A DNA stretch of 53,641 nt from Saprospiraceae bacterium (GTDB lineage Bacteria > Bacteroidota > Bacteroidia > Chitinophagales > Saprospiraceae), in NCBI GenBank assembly GCA_026982695.1, contig JALSGS010000038.1:1-53641 (forward strand), written 5' to 3'. The stretch's first letter is position 1; every line of letters begins with the position of its first letter. A program made the translations under genes and the position numbers. Under the pieces are notes generated by a model. The model ran no database searches. It had not been told where the DNA came from and worked only from the letters and a program-made list of their open reading frames with translations. Below, piece after piece: positions 1 through 9,084 of this stretch.

Positions 1-312
1 CAGGACATCAAAGGCAAGCACATTGTCAAGCTCGATCTGCGGCACATAGATGATGCTCCTGCCGATTACTTCATCATTTGCGAAGGCGAATCTAACATCC
101 AAGTGAAGGCAATCGCTGACAACATATACGGGCGCGTCAAACGCGAAGGAGGCATGTTGCCTACTTCGTTCGAAGGACAACAGCGAGCACATTGGATCTG
201 CCTGGATTATTTTGATACCGTCGTACACGTCTTTTACAAAGACACGAGAAAATACTACGAGCTGGAAGCTCTTTGGGCAGACGCCCATATTACTGAATAC
301 GAAGACATTTAA
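1..312 (+). CDS. rsfS: Ribosomal silencing factor RsfS, 3' part
   Basis: The reading frame is open from the first base to the TAA ending at 312, so the 5' end of the gene lies outside the window (103 codons present of a family usually near 115-130). The visible protein carries the RsfS hallmarks: an LDLR..DDAPADYF segment near its start, a C-containing strand, then QVKAIADNI, a glycine turn and a final D-Y-F-D-T-V-V-H-V-F strand followed by YYELEALWADA. RsfS binds ribosomal protein L14 and blocks subunit joining when nutrients are short (family knowledge). It sits 40 bp upstream of ftsH on the same strand, an arrangement that suggests co-transcription. Confidence 0.93.
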   Translation, partial: QDIKGKHIVKLDLRHIDDAPADYFIICEGESNIQVKAIADNIYGRVKREGGMLPTSFEGQQRAHWICLDYFDTVVHVFYKDTRKYYELEALWADAHITEYEDI

Positions 313-352
313 CTTTTTGCACAAGCTGCTACACCAATATTAAATAGCGCCA

Positions 353-2476
353 ATGGAAAAAAAGGAAGGAAATAACAAGCCCAAGTTCAATTCCTATTGG
401 ATATACGGCCTCATCGCCATCTTCTTGTTGGCCCTGAATGTGTATAACTTCACGGGTACCGCCGTGCAAGAAATCACGTGGAACCGCTTTGCCGAAATGG
501 TCAAAAATGGCGACGTTAAAGAAGTGAAATTGGTTAATGGAAAAATTGTAGAGGTCTATTTAAAACCCGAAGCGCTCAAAAAGCCCCAATACAAAGACGC
601 GGCAGAGAGCAGCTTCGGTACTGAACGACCTCACTACACTTTTGAGACTGTCTCAGCCGATCGCTTCGACGAAAAACTCGAACAATTACAAACCGATATT
701 CCGCCCGACCAGCGCGTATACGTACAAGCCGAAACACGCCAAAGCCTCATTGGCCCTATACTGGGGTGGATCTTGCCGTTTTTGGTCTTTATCGCTTTGT
801 GGATCTTCATCATGAGACGACTAGGTGGTGGCGCTGGTGGGCCTGGCGGCCAAATCTTCAATATCGGCAAGTCAAAGGCTACGCTTTTTGATCAGAACAG
901 CAAAGTCAACGTCACCTTTCAGGACGTCGCCGGGCTAGACGAGGCCAAAGAAGAAGTGATGGAAGTAGTGGACTTCCTCAAAAATCCAAAAAAATACACG
1001 GCATTAGGCGGCAAAATTCCCAAGGGCGTATTGCTGGTAGGCCCCCCCGGTACGGGAAAAACCTTGTTAGCCAAAGCTGTGGCAGGTGAAGCCGGAGTGC
1101 CCTTCTTCTCCATTTCGGGTTCCGACTTCGTGGAAATGTTTGTAGGGGTAGGTGCCTCGCGCGTGCGCGATCTGTTCCGCCAAGCACGAGAAAAAGCACC
1201 TTGCATCATCTTTATCGATGAAATAGACGCTATCGGGCGGGCTCGAGGCCGAGGCGCCTTCCAAGGTGGCAACGACGAACGTGAAAACACGCTCAACCAG
1301 CTGCTCGTCGAGATGGATGGATTTAGCTCCGACAAGGGCGTCATCATTATGGCTGCCACTAACCGGCCCGATGTGCTCGACTCGGCGCTATTGCGTCCCG
1401 GCCGCTTCGACCGGCAAATCGCTATCGACCGACCCGATCTCAAAGGGCGTGAAGCCATCTTTCGCGTACATCTCAAGCACATTAAAACTGCACCCGACAT
1501 CAACCCCGTCACGCTGGCCGAAATGACGCCCGGCTTTGCCGGTGCTGAAATCGCCAACGTGTGCAACGAAGCAGCCTTAGTAGCAGCCCGGCGCGGTAAA
1601 CAAATGGTGGACATGGACGACTTTAACTACGCCTTAGATCGCGTCATCGGTGGGCTAGAAAAGAAAAACAAGCTCATTTCGCCTGAAGAGAAAAAGATCA
1701 TCGCCTACCACGAGGCAGGTCATGCGGTATGCGGTTGGTTTTTGCCCAATGCCTCCCCACTGATCAAAGTGACGATTGTGCCGCGCGGCATTGGCACATT
1801 GGGCTATGCACAGTATCTTCCAAAAGAAGAATACATTACGCGATCCGAACAACTGCTCGACCGTATGTGCATGACTTTTGGCGGCCGAGCAGCCGAGTCC
1901 ATCATCTTTGGTAAGATCTCTACCGGTGCACAAAACGACTTGGATCAAGCTACCAAGATGGCTTACAGCATGGTGACCATCTTTGGCATGAGTGACCGCG
2001 TAGGCCAGGTGTCCTTCTATGGCATGAACAATGAAACGTTTCACAAACCCTATAGCGATCAAACCGCTGCGCTCATCGACGAAGAGGTACGCAAACTGGT
2101 CAATAGCCAATACGAACGGGCCAAATCGCTGCTGCGCAAGCATCGCAAAGAGTTAGAACTACTCGCTGAGGCCTTGTTGAAAAAAGAAGTGCTGCTCAAA
2201 TCCGATGTAGAGCGCCTCATCGGCCCAAGACCCTTCGAAGAGCCCATAGCTCATATTTCACCCCAGCAAGCTGAAGAAGAGACCCGAAAATCTACCACTC
2301 AGGCAAATACTATCGACGCACAGGGAACTACGCATTCGCCTGTAACTGCCAACGACGAGACAATAGAAGGAGAAAACAACGAACAGCGAAAAACGACAGC
2401 TCATCAGGAAAAAACACATGTAACGGCTACTTCATCCAAAACAGATGCCGAAGAGAATCCACAACTGAGTACTTGA
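353..2476 (+). CDS. ftsH: ATP-dependent zinc metalloprotease FtsH
   Basis: Inner-membrane AAA+ protease that unfolds and degrades membrane and short-lived cytosolic proteins. The 707-residue product has two N-terminal membrane helices (about 17-36 and 133-154) with a small periplasmic domain between them, a glycine-rich linker, Walker A GPPGTGKT near residue 230, Walker B with [10 protein letters not shown], the second region of homology ending RPGRFDR, and the zinc site HEAGH near residue 453 with the third ligand in the NDLDQAT segment near 528. All catalytic elements are intact. The last 65 or so residues are a Thr/Glu/Gln-rich low-complexity tail that is longer than usual. Start chosen at the ATG before the KKEGNN basic segment; no competing start fits the first helix. 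A strong hairpin follows the stop. Confidence 0.98.
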   Translation: MEKKEGNNKPKFNSYWIYGLIAIFLLALNVYNFTGTAVQEITWNRFAEMVKNGDVKEVKLVNGKIVEVYLKPEALKKPQYKDAAESSFGTERPHYTFETVSADRFDEKLEQLQTDIPPDQRVYVQAETRQSLIGPILGWILPFLVFIALWIFIMRRLGGGAGGPGGQIFNIGKSKATLFDQNSKVNVTFQDVAGLDEAKEEVMEVVDFLKNPKKYTALGGKIPKGVLLVGPPGTGKTLLAKAVAGEAGVPFFSISGSDFVEMFVGVGASRVRDLFRQAREKAPCIIFIDEIDAIGRARGRGAFQGGNDERENTLNQLLVEMDGFSSDKGVIIMAATNRPDVLDSALLRPGRFDRQIAIDRPDLKGREAIFRVHLKHIKTAPDINPVTLAEMTPGFAGAEIANVCNEAALVAARRGKQMVDMDDFNYALDRVIGGLEKKNKLISPEEKKIIAYHEAGHAVCGWFLPNASPLIKVTIVPRGIGTLGYAQYLPKEEYITRSEQLLDRMCMTFGGRAAESIIFGKISTGAQNDLDQATKMAYSMVTIFGMSDRVGQVSFYGMNNETFHKPYSDQTAALIDEEVRKLVNSQYERAKSLLRKHRKELELLAEALLKKEVLLKSDVERLIGPRPFEEPIAHISPQQAEEETRKSTTQANTIDAQGTTHSPVTANDETIEGENNEQRKTTAHQEKTHVTATSSKTDAEENPQLST

Positions 2477-2508
2477 AACACGAGCTGATATGCCCTTCTC
2501 TAAACAGT

Positions 2509-2546
2509 AAGCCCCGTCTCGCAAAGCTATTTGTGAAACGGGGCTT
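2509..2546 (+). terminator. Hairpin terminator after ftsH
   Basis: AAGCCCCGT (2509-2517) pairs perfectly with ACGGGGCTT (2538-2546), and after one mismatch the stem continues with TCGCAAA against TTTGTGA, leaving a four-base GCTA loop. About 16 base pairs in total. The 3' flank is GCTGTTC rather than a pure T run. It lies 32 bases after the ftsH stop. Confidence 0.75.
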
Positions 2547-2605
2547 GCTGTTCATGAACCCAAGCACATATTTAACAAAAACACAAGATGTAACCACTAT
2601 AAATG

Positions 2606-2613
2606 TACCTTTG
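2606..2613 (+). promoter_or_regulatory. Predicted -7 element TACCTTTG for rhomboid gene
   Basis: Exact match to the Bacteroidota -7 consensus TAnnTTTG, 66 bases upstream of the ATG at 2680. No clear TTTG is present at the -33 position, so the promoter call rests on the -7 element and on the terminator just upstream. Confidence 0.5.
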
Positions 2614-2679
2614 CAAAACAGCTGCTACGTACCACCATCTACTACTTATGCTATGCTGTTTTTGAAAATTTGACAAACC

Positions 2680-3612
2680 ATGGTTACTTCCATTTGGGAC
2701 GACGTGAAACGCGCTTTTGCCCAAGGTGACAACCTCACGCGCCTGATCATTATCAATATTGCATTTTTTCTGTTTGTCCATGTGGTGGGTTTCCTCATGG
2801 TGCCTTTTATTGGTATTGGCAACCATGCGGCCTTTAATGGATTCCTTGAATGGTTTATGGCTCCTGCCGACCCCATCGAGCTACTCAAACGCCCCTGGAC
2901 ACTCATCACTTACATGTTTTTACATGAAGGGCTGTGGCATCTGGTTTTTAATATGCTATTCCTCTACTGGTTTGGACGCATCGTACAAGATTTGCTGGGC
3001 GACCATCGCATTTTTCCCATCTATTTGTTAGGCGGCTTAGTAGGATTTCTCGCTTTTTTTGTCAGTGCCAACTTTCTGCCAGGAAATATCAGCTACTTCA
3101 TCGGTTCGCACATGCTGGGGGCCTCCGCTGGTGTAATGGCAATCGTCATGGCTGCTGCTACACTAGCACCTACCTATATCATGCACTTGCTGCTCATTGG
3201 TCCTGTGCAAATACGCTATATTGCCTTGTTCCTCATCCTCATCGACTTGATCGCCATCAGAGAAGGATCAAACACAGGTGGGCATTTTGCACATTTAGGT
3301 GGCGTCTTCATGGGTTGGTATTTCATTCACCTGCTCCGACAAGGTACCGACTTGAGCCAACCCGTCAACTACCTGTTGAACCGCATCAGCGATTTCTTTT
3401 CCTCGTTGTTCAGCCGCCGCAAGCGCACACCCATACGGGTGCGACACAACAACTCTGGAGCTAAAAGACCAATAACTCAACAAATGCCGAATGCCAACGA
3501 CCCTGACTATCAAAAAAAACTCGATCGCATTCTCGATAAAATCAGAGAAGGCGGATATGAAAGCCTAACAAAAGAGGAAAAAGAGTTTCTCTTTAAGGCA
3601 AGCAAGCAATAA
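2680..3612 (+). CDS. Rhomboid family intramembrane serine protease
   Basis: A 310-residue polytopic membrane protein of the rhomboid family, which cleaves substrates within the bilayer. The catalytic serine is seen in LGASAG (Ser near 149) and the catalytic histidine in HFAHLGG (His near 205). The HLVFNMLFLYWFG helix matches the conserved HxxxN region. After the sixth helix there is a cytosolic tail of about 75 residues, basic at first (SRRKRTPIRVR) and ending in a short EGGYESLTKEEKEFL motif of the kind seen at the C-terminus of many Bacteroidota rhomboids. Substrate unknown. It converges on a second rhomboid gene 69 bases away. Confidence 0.93.
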   Translation: MVTSIWDDVKRAFAQGDNLTRLIIINIAFFLFVHVVGFLMVPFIGIGNHAAFNGFLEWFMAPADPIELLKRPWTLITYMFLHEGLWHLVFNMLFLYWFGRIVQDLLGDHRIFPIYLLGGLVGFLAFFVSANFLPGNISYFIGSHMLGASAGVMAIVMAAATLAPTYIMHLLLIGPVQIRYIALFLILIDLIAIREGSNTGGHFAHLGGVFMGWYFIHLLRQGTDLSQPVNYLLNRISDFFSSLFSRRKRTPIRVRHNNSGAKRPITQQMPNANDPDYQKKLDRILDKIREGGYESLTKEEKEFLFKASKQ

Positions 3613-3681
3613 ATGGCTCCAGCGCCTTCTCTCGCACGCATATACGCCCATCAATTTGCCCAAAGGCGCAAAGGCATGCTT

Positions 3682-4464
3682 TCACCAGTACCCCTTTTTG
3701 CGCCAATAAAACAGCAGCAACAAACCAAATAGTGCCCCCCCCAAATGGGCAAAATGAGCAATATTGTCCCAAGAAAAATCATTGACGCCCAAGAACAGTT
3801 CCACCATCATGAGTAGTGGTATGAAGTACTTCGCTTTTATGGGTATAGGTAAAAAGATGAGCATGAGCTCAGCCTCGGGGAAAAGCAGGCCAAAAGCAAT
3901 GAGCAAGCCAAAAATAGCTCCAGAAGCTCCTACTACTGCCGAATTGTTTACTTCTACTTCATATACCTGCTGCATCAATGCCAAAGCTTGATCGATAGCC
4001 GTGGACAACCCGTCTTCTACACCCGTACTGATGCTGTAGATTAGCTCGCGCAGTTGGGGCTTATACATGGACAAGTCGATGACTTCGAAAAAGTCATTGA
4101 AACGGCTCAGCGTGGGCATTTGCTCAAAAGCAACCATAGCCTCGGCCAACTGGTGAAAGTGCAACCACTGCACAAAGGTGTGCAACACCGCAGCCCCCAA
4201 TGCACTGAAAAAATAATAGAACACAAAGCAACGTGTGCCCCACAAGCGCTCTAACACGCTGCCAAACATGACCAGGGCAAACATGTTGAAAAACAGGTGA
4301 GGCAAGTTGGCATGCATGAAGAAGTGGGTCAGAATCTGCCAAAGACGAAAGCGTTCCGACTCAAAGTAGTAGAGCGCCAGCGCATCGGCATCCCATACAT
4401 TAGCCAACAAAAACACGCCAATATTAATGATGAGTAATTGCTTGACAGCTGTGGTAAGTTGCAT
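3682..4464 (-). CDS. Second rhomboid family intramembrane protease
   Basis: A 260-residue polytopic membrane protein with rhomboid signatures: HLFFNMFALVMFG after an HFFMHA segment, the catalytic GASGAIFG (Ser near 181) and HFAHLGG (His near 240). Between the third helix and the catalytic-serine helix lies a polar stretch of about 70 residues (roughly 108-175) that is longer than in the neighbouring rhomboid. It ends in KKGYW and has no soluble tail. It begins 32 bases after the mutL stop on the same strand, so it is probably the last gene of the mutL operon. Two neighbouring rhomboids beside mutL are a common Bacteroidota arrangement; here one of the pair is inverted. Confidence 0.93.
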   Translation of the reverse strand: MQLTTAVKQLLIINIGVFLLANVWDADALALYYFESERFRLWQILTHFFMHANLPHLFFNMFALVMFGSVLERLWGTRCFVFYYFFSALGAAVLHTFVQWLHFHQLAEAMVAFEQMPTLSRFNDFFEVIDLSMYKPQLRELIYSISTGVEDGLSTAIDQALALMQQVYEVEVNNSAVVGASGAIFGLLIAFGLLFPEAELMLIFLPIPIKAKYFIPLLMMVELFLGVNDFSWDNIAHFAHLGGALFGLLLLFYWRKKGYW

Positions 4465-4496
4465 GGGCAGGTAAAATAAAAGTTGGTCAATCGATT

Positions 4497-6401
4497 TTAG
4501 CTATTAAAGCGCCGCTCCAGCTCGGTCAGCTCATAGGTAAGCACGCATTTTCGCCCTGAAGGGCTCTTCCACGGCATCTGGCAAGCAAAGAGCTGATCGA
4601 TGAGCTGCTGCATCTCCACTTCCGAGAGCGTGCGTTGGGGTGGCAGTGCAGTACTACGTGCCAAAGCCCTTGCCAGGCGCTCAGGTGCGTCGTGCTGTAC
4701 TGATTCGTGCAGGCGATACTGCTCGAGCAAATCTTCTAACAGCTCCTCAAGCTGTTGTGAAGAGGGAAGATCCGTCAGCTCAGCAGGTAAGCCGTGTATT
4801 ACAAAAGCATCCTTACCTAAAGGCGACAGATCGAAACCCACGCGCTGCAAATGAGGAATGAGTGCCTGCACCAACGCCGCATCAGCAGGTGAGGTGTGCC
4901 AAGTAACGGGGAACAATAGCTTTTGGGTCGCAGCAGGTTGCTGTCCTAAGTGCTTCAGATAGTGCTCATAGCGGATGCGCTCCGATGCTGCCTGTTGATC
5001 AATGAGCATAAACCCCGACTTGATAGGCGTGATAATATAGCGACCATGCAGCTGCCATACGCGTTGCTCGCTGACCAACGCCAACTGATCTTCACCTGCT
5101 GGAGCCTCATCGCGTTCCGGCTCAGGTGCCACCTCCTCATCAGGAGAAGGCGGTGCAGGTGCCTCATCACCTGCTGCACTGGGCAAAATAATAGCCTGCG
5201 GCATGTCGGTAAGTGTAGCCGAAGACTCCTCCTCATCCAACCCCTTGAAGAGTTTTTCCCAATGCCGCAAGTTTACCCAATCAAGAGCCGACCCTCTCTT
5301 AGGTGGCACTGACGAAGCACCTGCATCAGAGGCTGAGTCCCCCGATCGCTTGCCAAAATTCTTATGTACAGCTAAACTAGCCTCCTGCTCGAAATCTAAC
5401 GAAGGCGTAATGCTGTACTGCCCCAAAGCATGCCGTACCGCTACGCGCAAATAATTGTACACCAATCGCTCATCTTCAAACTTGATCTCTTGTTTGGTAG
5501 GATGCACATTCACATCGATGCGAGACGGATCCATCTCCAAGAAAAGCACGTAAAGCGGCCAAGTATCATCAGCGATGAGATCTTCATACGCACTCATTAC
5601 TGCATGATGCAAGTACGGGCTTTTGATAAAGCGATTATTGACAAAAAAGAACTGCTCGCCCCGCGTCTTGCGTGCAAACTCGGGCTTACCTACAAAGCCC
5701 TTGATGCACAGTACCTCGGTGTGCTCACTTACAGGCACTAAACGCTCGTTGTAATTCTTACCCAACAGATGCACAATGCGCTGTCGCAAATTGCCTTTCG
5801 GCAAATGATACAACTCCTGACCATTGTGTATCATTCGAAAATGCAGCTCACTGTGCGCCAACGCCACACGCTGAAACTCATCAATGATGTGACGCATCTC
5901 CACAGCATTGCTCTTGAGAAACTTGCGACGAGCCGGCACATTGAAAAACAGATTTTTCACTGCCATACTCGTACCCGCTGCACACGCACATGGCTCCTGC
6001 ACCTTTACCTTAGCCCCTTCCACCACGATGCGTGTACCTACCGTACTATCGTGAAGGCGCGTGCGCAATTCCACATGCGCAATAGCCGCTATAGAGGCCA
6101 ATGCCTCGCCCCGAAAACCCATCGTGCGAATGTGTGACAAGTCATCAGCTGAACGAATCTTTGAAGTAGCATGTCGCTCAAAGCACAAACGCGCATCCGT
6201 CTCCGACATGCCACAACCATCGTCGATGACTTGAATGAGCTGCTTGCCCGCATCCTTGACGACGAGCTCAACATGACTGGCACCGGCATCGATGGCGTTT
6301 TCGAGCAGCTCTTTGACTACCGAAGCCGGCCGCTGAATCACCTCACCCGCCGCTATCTGATTGGCAATGGCATCGGGTAAGAGCTGTATGAGATCCGCCA
6401 T
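4497..6401 (-). CDS. mutL: DNA mismatch repair protein MutL
   Basis: GHKL-ATPase of mismatch repair that links MutS to strand removal. The 634-residue protein opens with IANQIAAGEV, then the ATP-binding motifs ELLENAIDAGA, DDGCGM and GFRGEAL. The transducer domain follows, with the KRxx helix replaced by a normal NVHPTKQEIKFE segment. An acidic, proline-rich linker spans about 340-440. In the C-terminal dimerisation domain the metal-dependent endonuclease motif DQHAx2Ex4E appears as DQQAASERIRYE (near 466), with Gln for His, and the distal CPHGRP-type motif appears as SPSGRK. Such variants occur in Bacteroidota, so nicking activity cannot be asserted or excluded. It follows a small membrane-protein gene by 39 bases. 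Confidence 0.97.
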   Translation of the reverse strand: MADLIQLLPDAIANQIAAGEVIQRPASVVKELLENAIDAGASHVELVVKDAGKQLIQVIDDGCGMSETDARLCFERHATSKIRSADDLSHIRTMGFRGEALASIAAIAHVELRTRLHDSTVGTRIVVEGAKVKVQEPCACAAGTSMAVKNLFFNVPARRKFLKSNAVEMRHIIDEFQRVALAHSELHFRMIHNGQELYHLPKGNLRQRIVHLLGKNYNERLVPVSEHTEVLCIKGFVGKPEFARKTRGEQFFFVNNRFIKSPYLHHAVMSAYEDLIADDTWPLYVLFLEMDPSRIDVNVHPTKQEIKFEDERLVYNYLRVAVRHALGQYSITPSLDFEQEASLAVHKNFGKRSGDSASDAGASSVPPKRGSALDWVNLRHWEKLFKGLDEEESSATLTDMPQAIILPSAAGDEAPAPPSPDEEVAPEPERDEAPAGEDQLALVSEQRVWQLHGRYIITPIKSGFMLIDQQAASERIRYEHYLKHLGQQPAATQKLLFPVTWHTSPADAALVQALIPHLQRVGFDLSPLGKDAFVIHGLPAELTDLPSSQQLEELLEDLLEQYRLHESVQHDAPERLARALARSTALPPQRTLSEVEMQQLIDQLFACQMPWKSPSGRKCVLTYELTELERRFNS

Positions 6402-6440
6402 CTGGCTTAGTGGTTTTGGTAAAAAGGAAAAGCTCGGGCC

Positions 6441-6755
6441 TCAGAGTAAACCCTCGAGCTTGGGCAAATATACAGTGAGCAACATATAGGTGAGCAACAA
6501 CAATACTACCACTATGGCCAATAACAACAAATTGGAGCGCAATACCGCATCTGCCTTCAACTTGCGATAGCGCGGATTGTAAGTCGTACTCTTTCGCAAC
6601 CCGTCCCTAATGCGCTCTTTGATAGCTGCTTCACCACCTTGCTTACATGCCTTTGCCTGCTCGATGCGCTTTTCCAATGCTTCCTTTTCAGGATCGTAAA
6701 AACGCGGCACGTATTCAAACTGCTGCGGCTTAGGAGTTTTGAAAAAACGACTCAT
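6441..6755 (-). CDS. Small tail-anchored membrane protein upstream of mutL
   Basis: A 104-residue protein with a charged N-terminal part (SRFFKTPKPQQFEYVPRFYD, then a coiled-coil-like EKEALEKRIEQAK) and a single hydrophobic C-terminal helix at about 80-100, so probably a tail-anchored inner-membrane protein. The KPRFYD-type motif occurs in short Bacteroidota proteins of unknown function that are sometimes mislabelled as a riboflavin synthase subunit; I do not assign that role. The ATG giving MSRFF (6755) is chosen over a start 150 bases further upstream because the extra residues look non-coding. First gene of the predicted mutL operon. Confidence 0.8.
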   Translation of the reverse strand: MSRFFKTPKPQQFEYVPRFYDPEKEALEKRIEQAKACKQGGEAAIKERIRDGLRKSTTYNPRYRKLKADAVLRSNLLLLAIVVVLLLLTYMLLTVYLPKLEGLL

Positions 6756-6829
6756 GACCACCTTTTTATTCGATAAATCACAGTGTATCATTACAACAAA
6801 AGCCCCCAATTCTTGTTGGCTTTGTCCCT

Positions 6830-6837
6830 TAAAGGTA
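6830..6837 (-). promoter_or_regulatory. Weak -7-like element for the mutL operon
   Basis: On the minus strand the word is TACCTTTA, one base away from TAnnTTTG, 75 bases before the start at 6755. Between it and the gene, ACAAA(A)GCC near 6795 can pair with GGCTTTGT near 6818, giving a leader hairpin. No convincing -33 element. Confidence 0.25.
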
Positions 6838-6917
6838 AGGCGAAAACGAATGAATCCTTGCCAATGCAACCATTCTCGTGCCCTAACGGGGCAAAGGGCC
6901 TGCAAATCCCTTTTCGG

Positions 6918-7513
6918 TTAAAAGGCCAAGCCCAATAAATTCAAAAAAAAAATGCGCAAGAAGTCGCCCTCAAGAGCTGTGCGCACAAAAAACACCAAAC
7001 CAAAAAGTATCAAACCCACGCCCACCGCTTGTCGAAGCCGCACCACATGGCGTAGCTGTAGGTAACGACCCAAACCATTGGCTAATACCACCTTGAGTAC
7101 ATCTGTACAAACTAAAGTACCCAGAATGCCTGTGTAGAACAACACGGCAGCTAAGCCCGTCCATTTGTACTGCAATACCATCGCAACAGGTACCCCCATC
7201 CAAAAGAAAACCGAAAAAGGATTGAGCGTATTGATGAGCCACCCTTGCAACCACAACACCCACAAAGCACTATGACGGACTACCTCGCGACAGCGCAAGC
7301 CGTATAAATTCGGCTTAGTACAATACAACGCTACGCCAAAACAAGAACAAAGCGCAAAAACAGATCACTCGTCCAGATACCTGCCCCCTCCACAAGCCCC
7401 GCACGAACCCCCTGAGTCACTCTAGTCTGCACCAATGTCAGCACCAGTGGCCCTACCAACAAAGTCAGCGCCAAACCAATGAGCACGCCTTGATACACAG
7501 GGGCCATATCCAT
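6918..7513 (-). pseudogene. LysE-type exporter, broken by a frameshift
   Basis: The N-terminal piece starts at the ATG ending at 7513 and reads MDMAPVYQGVLIG, LVGPLVLTLVQT, GAGIWTSDL before a TAG at 7331-7333. The C-terminal piece is in another frame from about 7365 down to 6918 and contains LQGWLINTLNPFSVFFWMG and a further three helices, which is the conserved second half of LysE/RhtB-type amino-acid exporters. Joined across the shift the protein would be about 198 residues, some 20-35 shorter than usual, and the hydrophobic helix expected between the two halves is mostly missing. So there is either a frameshift plus a small deletion (a real pseudogene) or a sequencing error. The start lies one base after the yjbQ stop, so the two are translationally coupled. 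Confidence 0.65.
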
Positions 7514-7514
7514 T

Positions 7515-7925
7515 TTATCCAATGATGGTAGCCACCAGTTTGCGCCTACCGCCTCGATTGCGAAACTCGCAAAGGTAAATGCCTTGCCACGTACCCAAAT
7601 TGAGCTGCCCTGCACTGATAGGTACTGTAATGGCACTGCCCGCTAATACCGATTTGACGTGAGCTGGCATGTCATCTGGCCCCTCAAGCGTATGCGTCAA
7701 AAAAGGCAAATGCTCTGGCACTAAGTGATTGAATATAGCTTCAAAATCAACGCGCACCGAAGGGTCTGCATTCTCGTTAATGGCCAATGCAGCCGAGGTA
7801 TGCTGAATGAACAAGTGTAACAAACCCACTCGAGGCAATGGCGGTAACTGGCGCATTACCTCTTCTGTGATCAGATGAAAGCCCCGAGGATAAGACCGCA
7901 AAGAAAATTGCACCTGCCGTATCAT
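7515..7925 (-). CDS. yjbQ: YjbQ/UPF0047 family protein
   Basis: A 136-residue protein of the YjbQ (UPF0047) family, some members of which have weak thiamine-phosphate synthase activity; the physiological role is not settled. Seen in the sequence: LFIQHTSAAL, NENADPSV, an internal LEGPDDMPAHVKS and the diagnostic LGTWQGIYLCEFR near the C-terminus. Length is normal and the conserved histidines are present. It lies 39 bases after DUF547 and directly before the LysE-type gene, so the three form one operon. Confidence 0.93.
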   Translation of the reverse strand: MIRQVQFSLRSYPRGFHLITEEVMRQLPPLPRVGLLHLFIQHTSAALAINENADPSVRVDFEAIFNHLVPEHLPFLTHTLEGPDDMPAHVKSVLAGSAITVPISAGQLNLGTWQGIYLCEFRNRGGRRKLVATIIG

Positions 7926-7964
7926 GGAGCGAAGGTAAGTCCTATCTCTATTTTACAATAATGC

Positions 7965-8660
7965 TCAACCCTTCTCTACCCAATCGTAGGGATCCCACCG
8001 CAACCGGTAGCTCACCAACTCAGGACATCCACATACCCGTGCCAACAGCTGCTTGATCTTTCGGATGCCACCAAAATCGCCATGATACCACAACAACAGG
8101 CGCGAAGTGTGCACCTTCCGCAGCTGGTGATCCACTCGGGTATGCTGCCGCAAAAAGCTATGCATCGCCAAATCAAGTTGAGCATCAAGCTGTGCTACAT
8201 CGTATGCCCGAATGGGTGGGCAACTACGCGCTCCACAATTGAGTGCAAAATGAATGCGCACATCAAGCTGCGACAACACCACAGCACGTATATGAGCCGC
8301 TGGCCATGGATGACGCACCCAACCCAAAGCCCATTTGATGGCATGCTTGCGCAAAATACCGTGCTCTATGTCATCTAAGCTAAACCAGTACCCGCCTACA
8401 CACAACAAAGGCCGACAAAACACTACAGGCTTTTCTATGCCTTTGTGCTTGTGCAAGTACAAAAACCCCGCATTGTACACGTTGATCCAAAATGCTTTTC
8501 GGTGTGTATCACTGCACAACGACCGCACCACCGCATCCCACGACCACTCCGCCAACTGGTGCCACAACTCATCAACACATTGCCCCAAACGCATCTGCAC
8601 AAGTAGCCGCTGCGACAATTCGTGCAAGATACTATCCCCTATATCATAAGATTTGTACAT
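7965..8660 (-). CDS. DUF547 domain protein
   Basis: A 231-residue protein with the DUF547 signatures in order: RKAFWINVYNA (about 54-64), SLDDIEHGILR (about 93-103), VRIHFALNCGARSCPPIR (about 134-151) and a C-terminal WDPYDW. The NCG.RSCP segment with its paired cysteines is the most conserved part of the family, whose biochemical role is unknown. No signal peptide is evident, unlike many family members. It is the first gene of the DUF547 - yjbQ - LysE operon. No consensus promoter was seen in the AT-rich region upstream. Confidence 0.9.
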   Translation of the reverse strand: MYKSYDIGDSILHELSQRLLVQMRLGQCVDELWHQLAEWSWDAVVRSLCSDTHRKAFWINVYNAGFLYLHKHKGIEKPVVFCRPLLCVGGYWFSLDDIEHGILRKHAIKWALGWVRHPWPAAHIRAVVLSQLDVRIHFALNCGARSCPPIRAYDVAQLDAQLDLAMHSFLRQHTRVDHQLRKVHTSRLLLWYHGDFGGIRKIKQLLARVCGCPELVSYRLRWDPYDWVEKG

Positions 8661-9084
8661 GTAATTACATAATCAATGCATTGGTAATATAATTGTACCA
8701 CAATAATCACAAAATGGCCATTACAAATACCTCTGCACAACCACACACGCCCCATGACTACAAACCGACACGCCACACAAGCCACACCTACATATATGCT
8801 AACTATTTCCAGGATTTGCAATATCTTGCACTTCAGCACATACCTACACAAATATCCCATGAACCGAATACTCTTGTAAATGCCCATTCTACTGTGCTCC
8901 TGTCTCCTGTACGTACTGTTGCTGTCTTGACTTTTTACTCAAGCCTCCATCTTCTTCTATGTAGGAGATAGAGTAAATTATCTTTGCCGTAGTAACTTGC
9001 TCTGAGCCGCACCGTAAAGGAAGAAAAGAAAATCAAACGGAACGAAAAGACCCAGACATATCCCAAAGCATTAAACGATTACAC
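8661..9084. other. Intergenic region between divergent DUF547 and adhesin genes
   Basis: 424 bases without a credible gene. It is AT-rich near DUF547 and carries the promoter-like TATCTTTG (8979-8986) serving the adhesin operon. From there to the adhesin ATG there is a roughly 90-base, purine-rich leader (runs of GAAAGAAAAG type). I see no tRNA or clear hairpin. Confidence 0.5.
8979..8986 (+). promoter_or_regulatory. Predicted -7 element TATCTTTG for the adhesin operon
   Basis: Exact TAnnTTTG match, 98 bases upstream of the ATG at 9085. No good TTTG at -33. It would drive the adhesin, porP/sprF and ompA genes together. Confidence 0.5.

Noticed and set aside
2473-2673. 66-codon frame overlapping the ftsH stop
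   Set aside because: It runs through the terminator hairpin and the predicted promoter of the next gene.
8693-8971. Open frame of 92 codons in the gap upstream of the adhesin
   Set aside because: Composition is rich in Thr, His and Tyr with no domain pattern, and it overlaps another open frame on the opposite strand; looks like chance in an AT-rich region.
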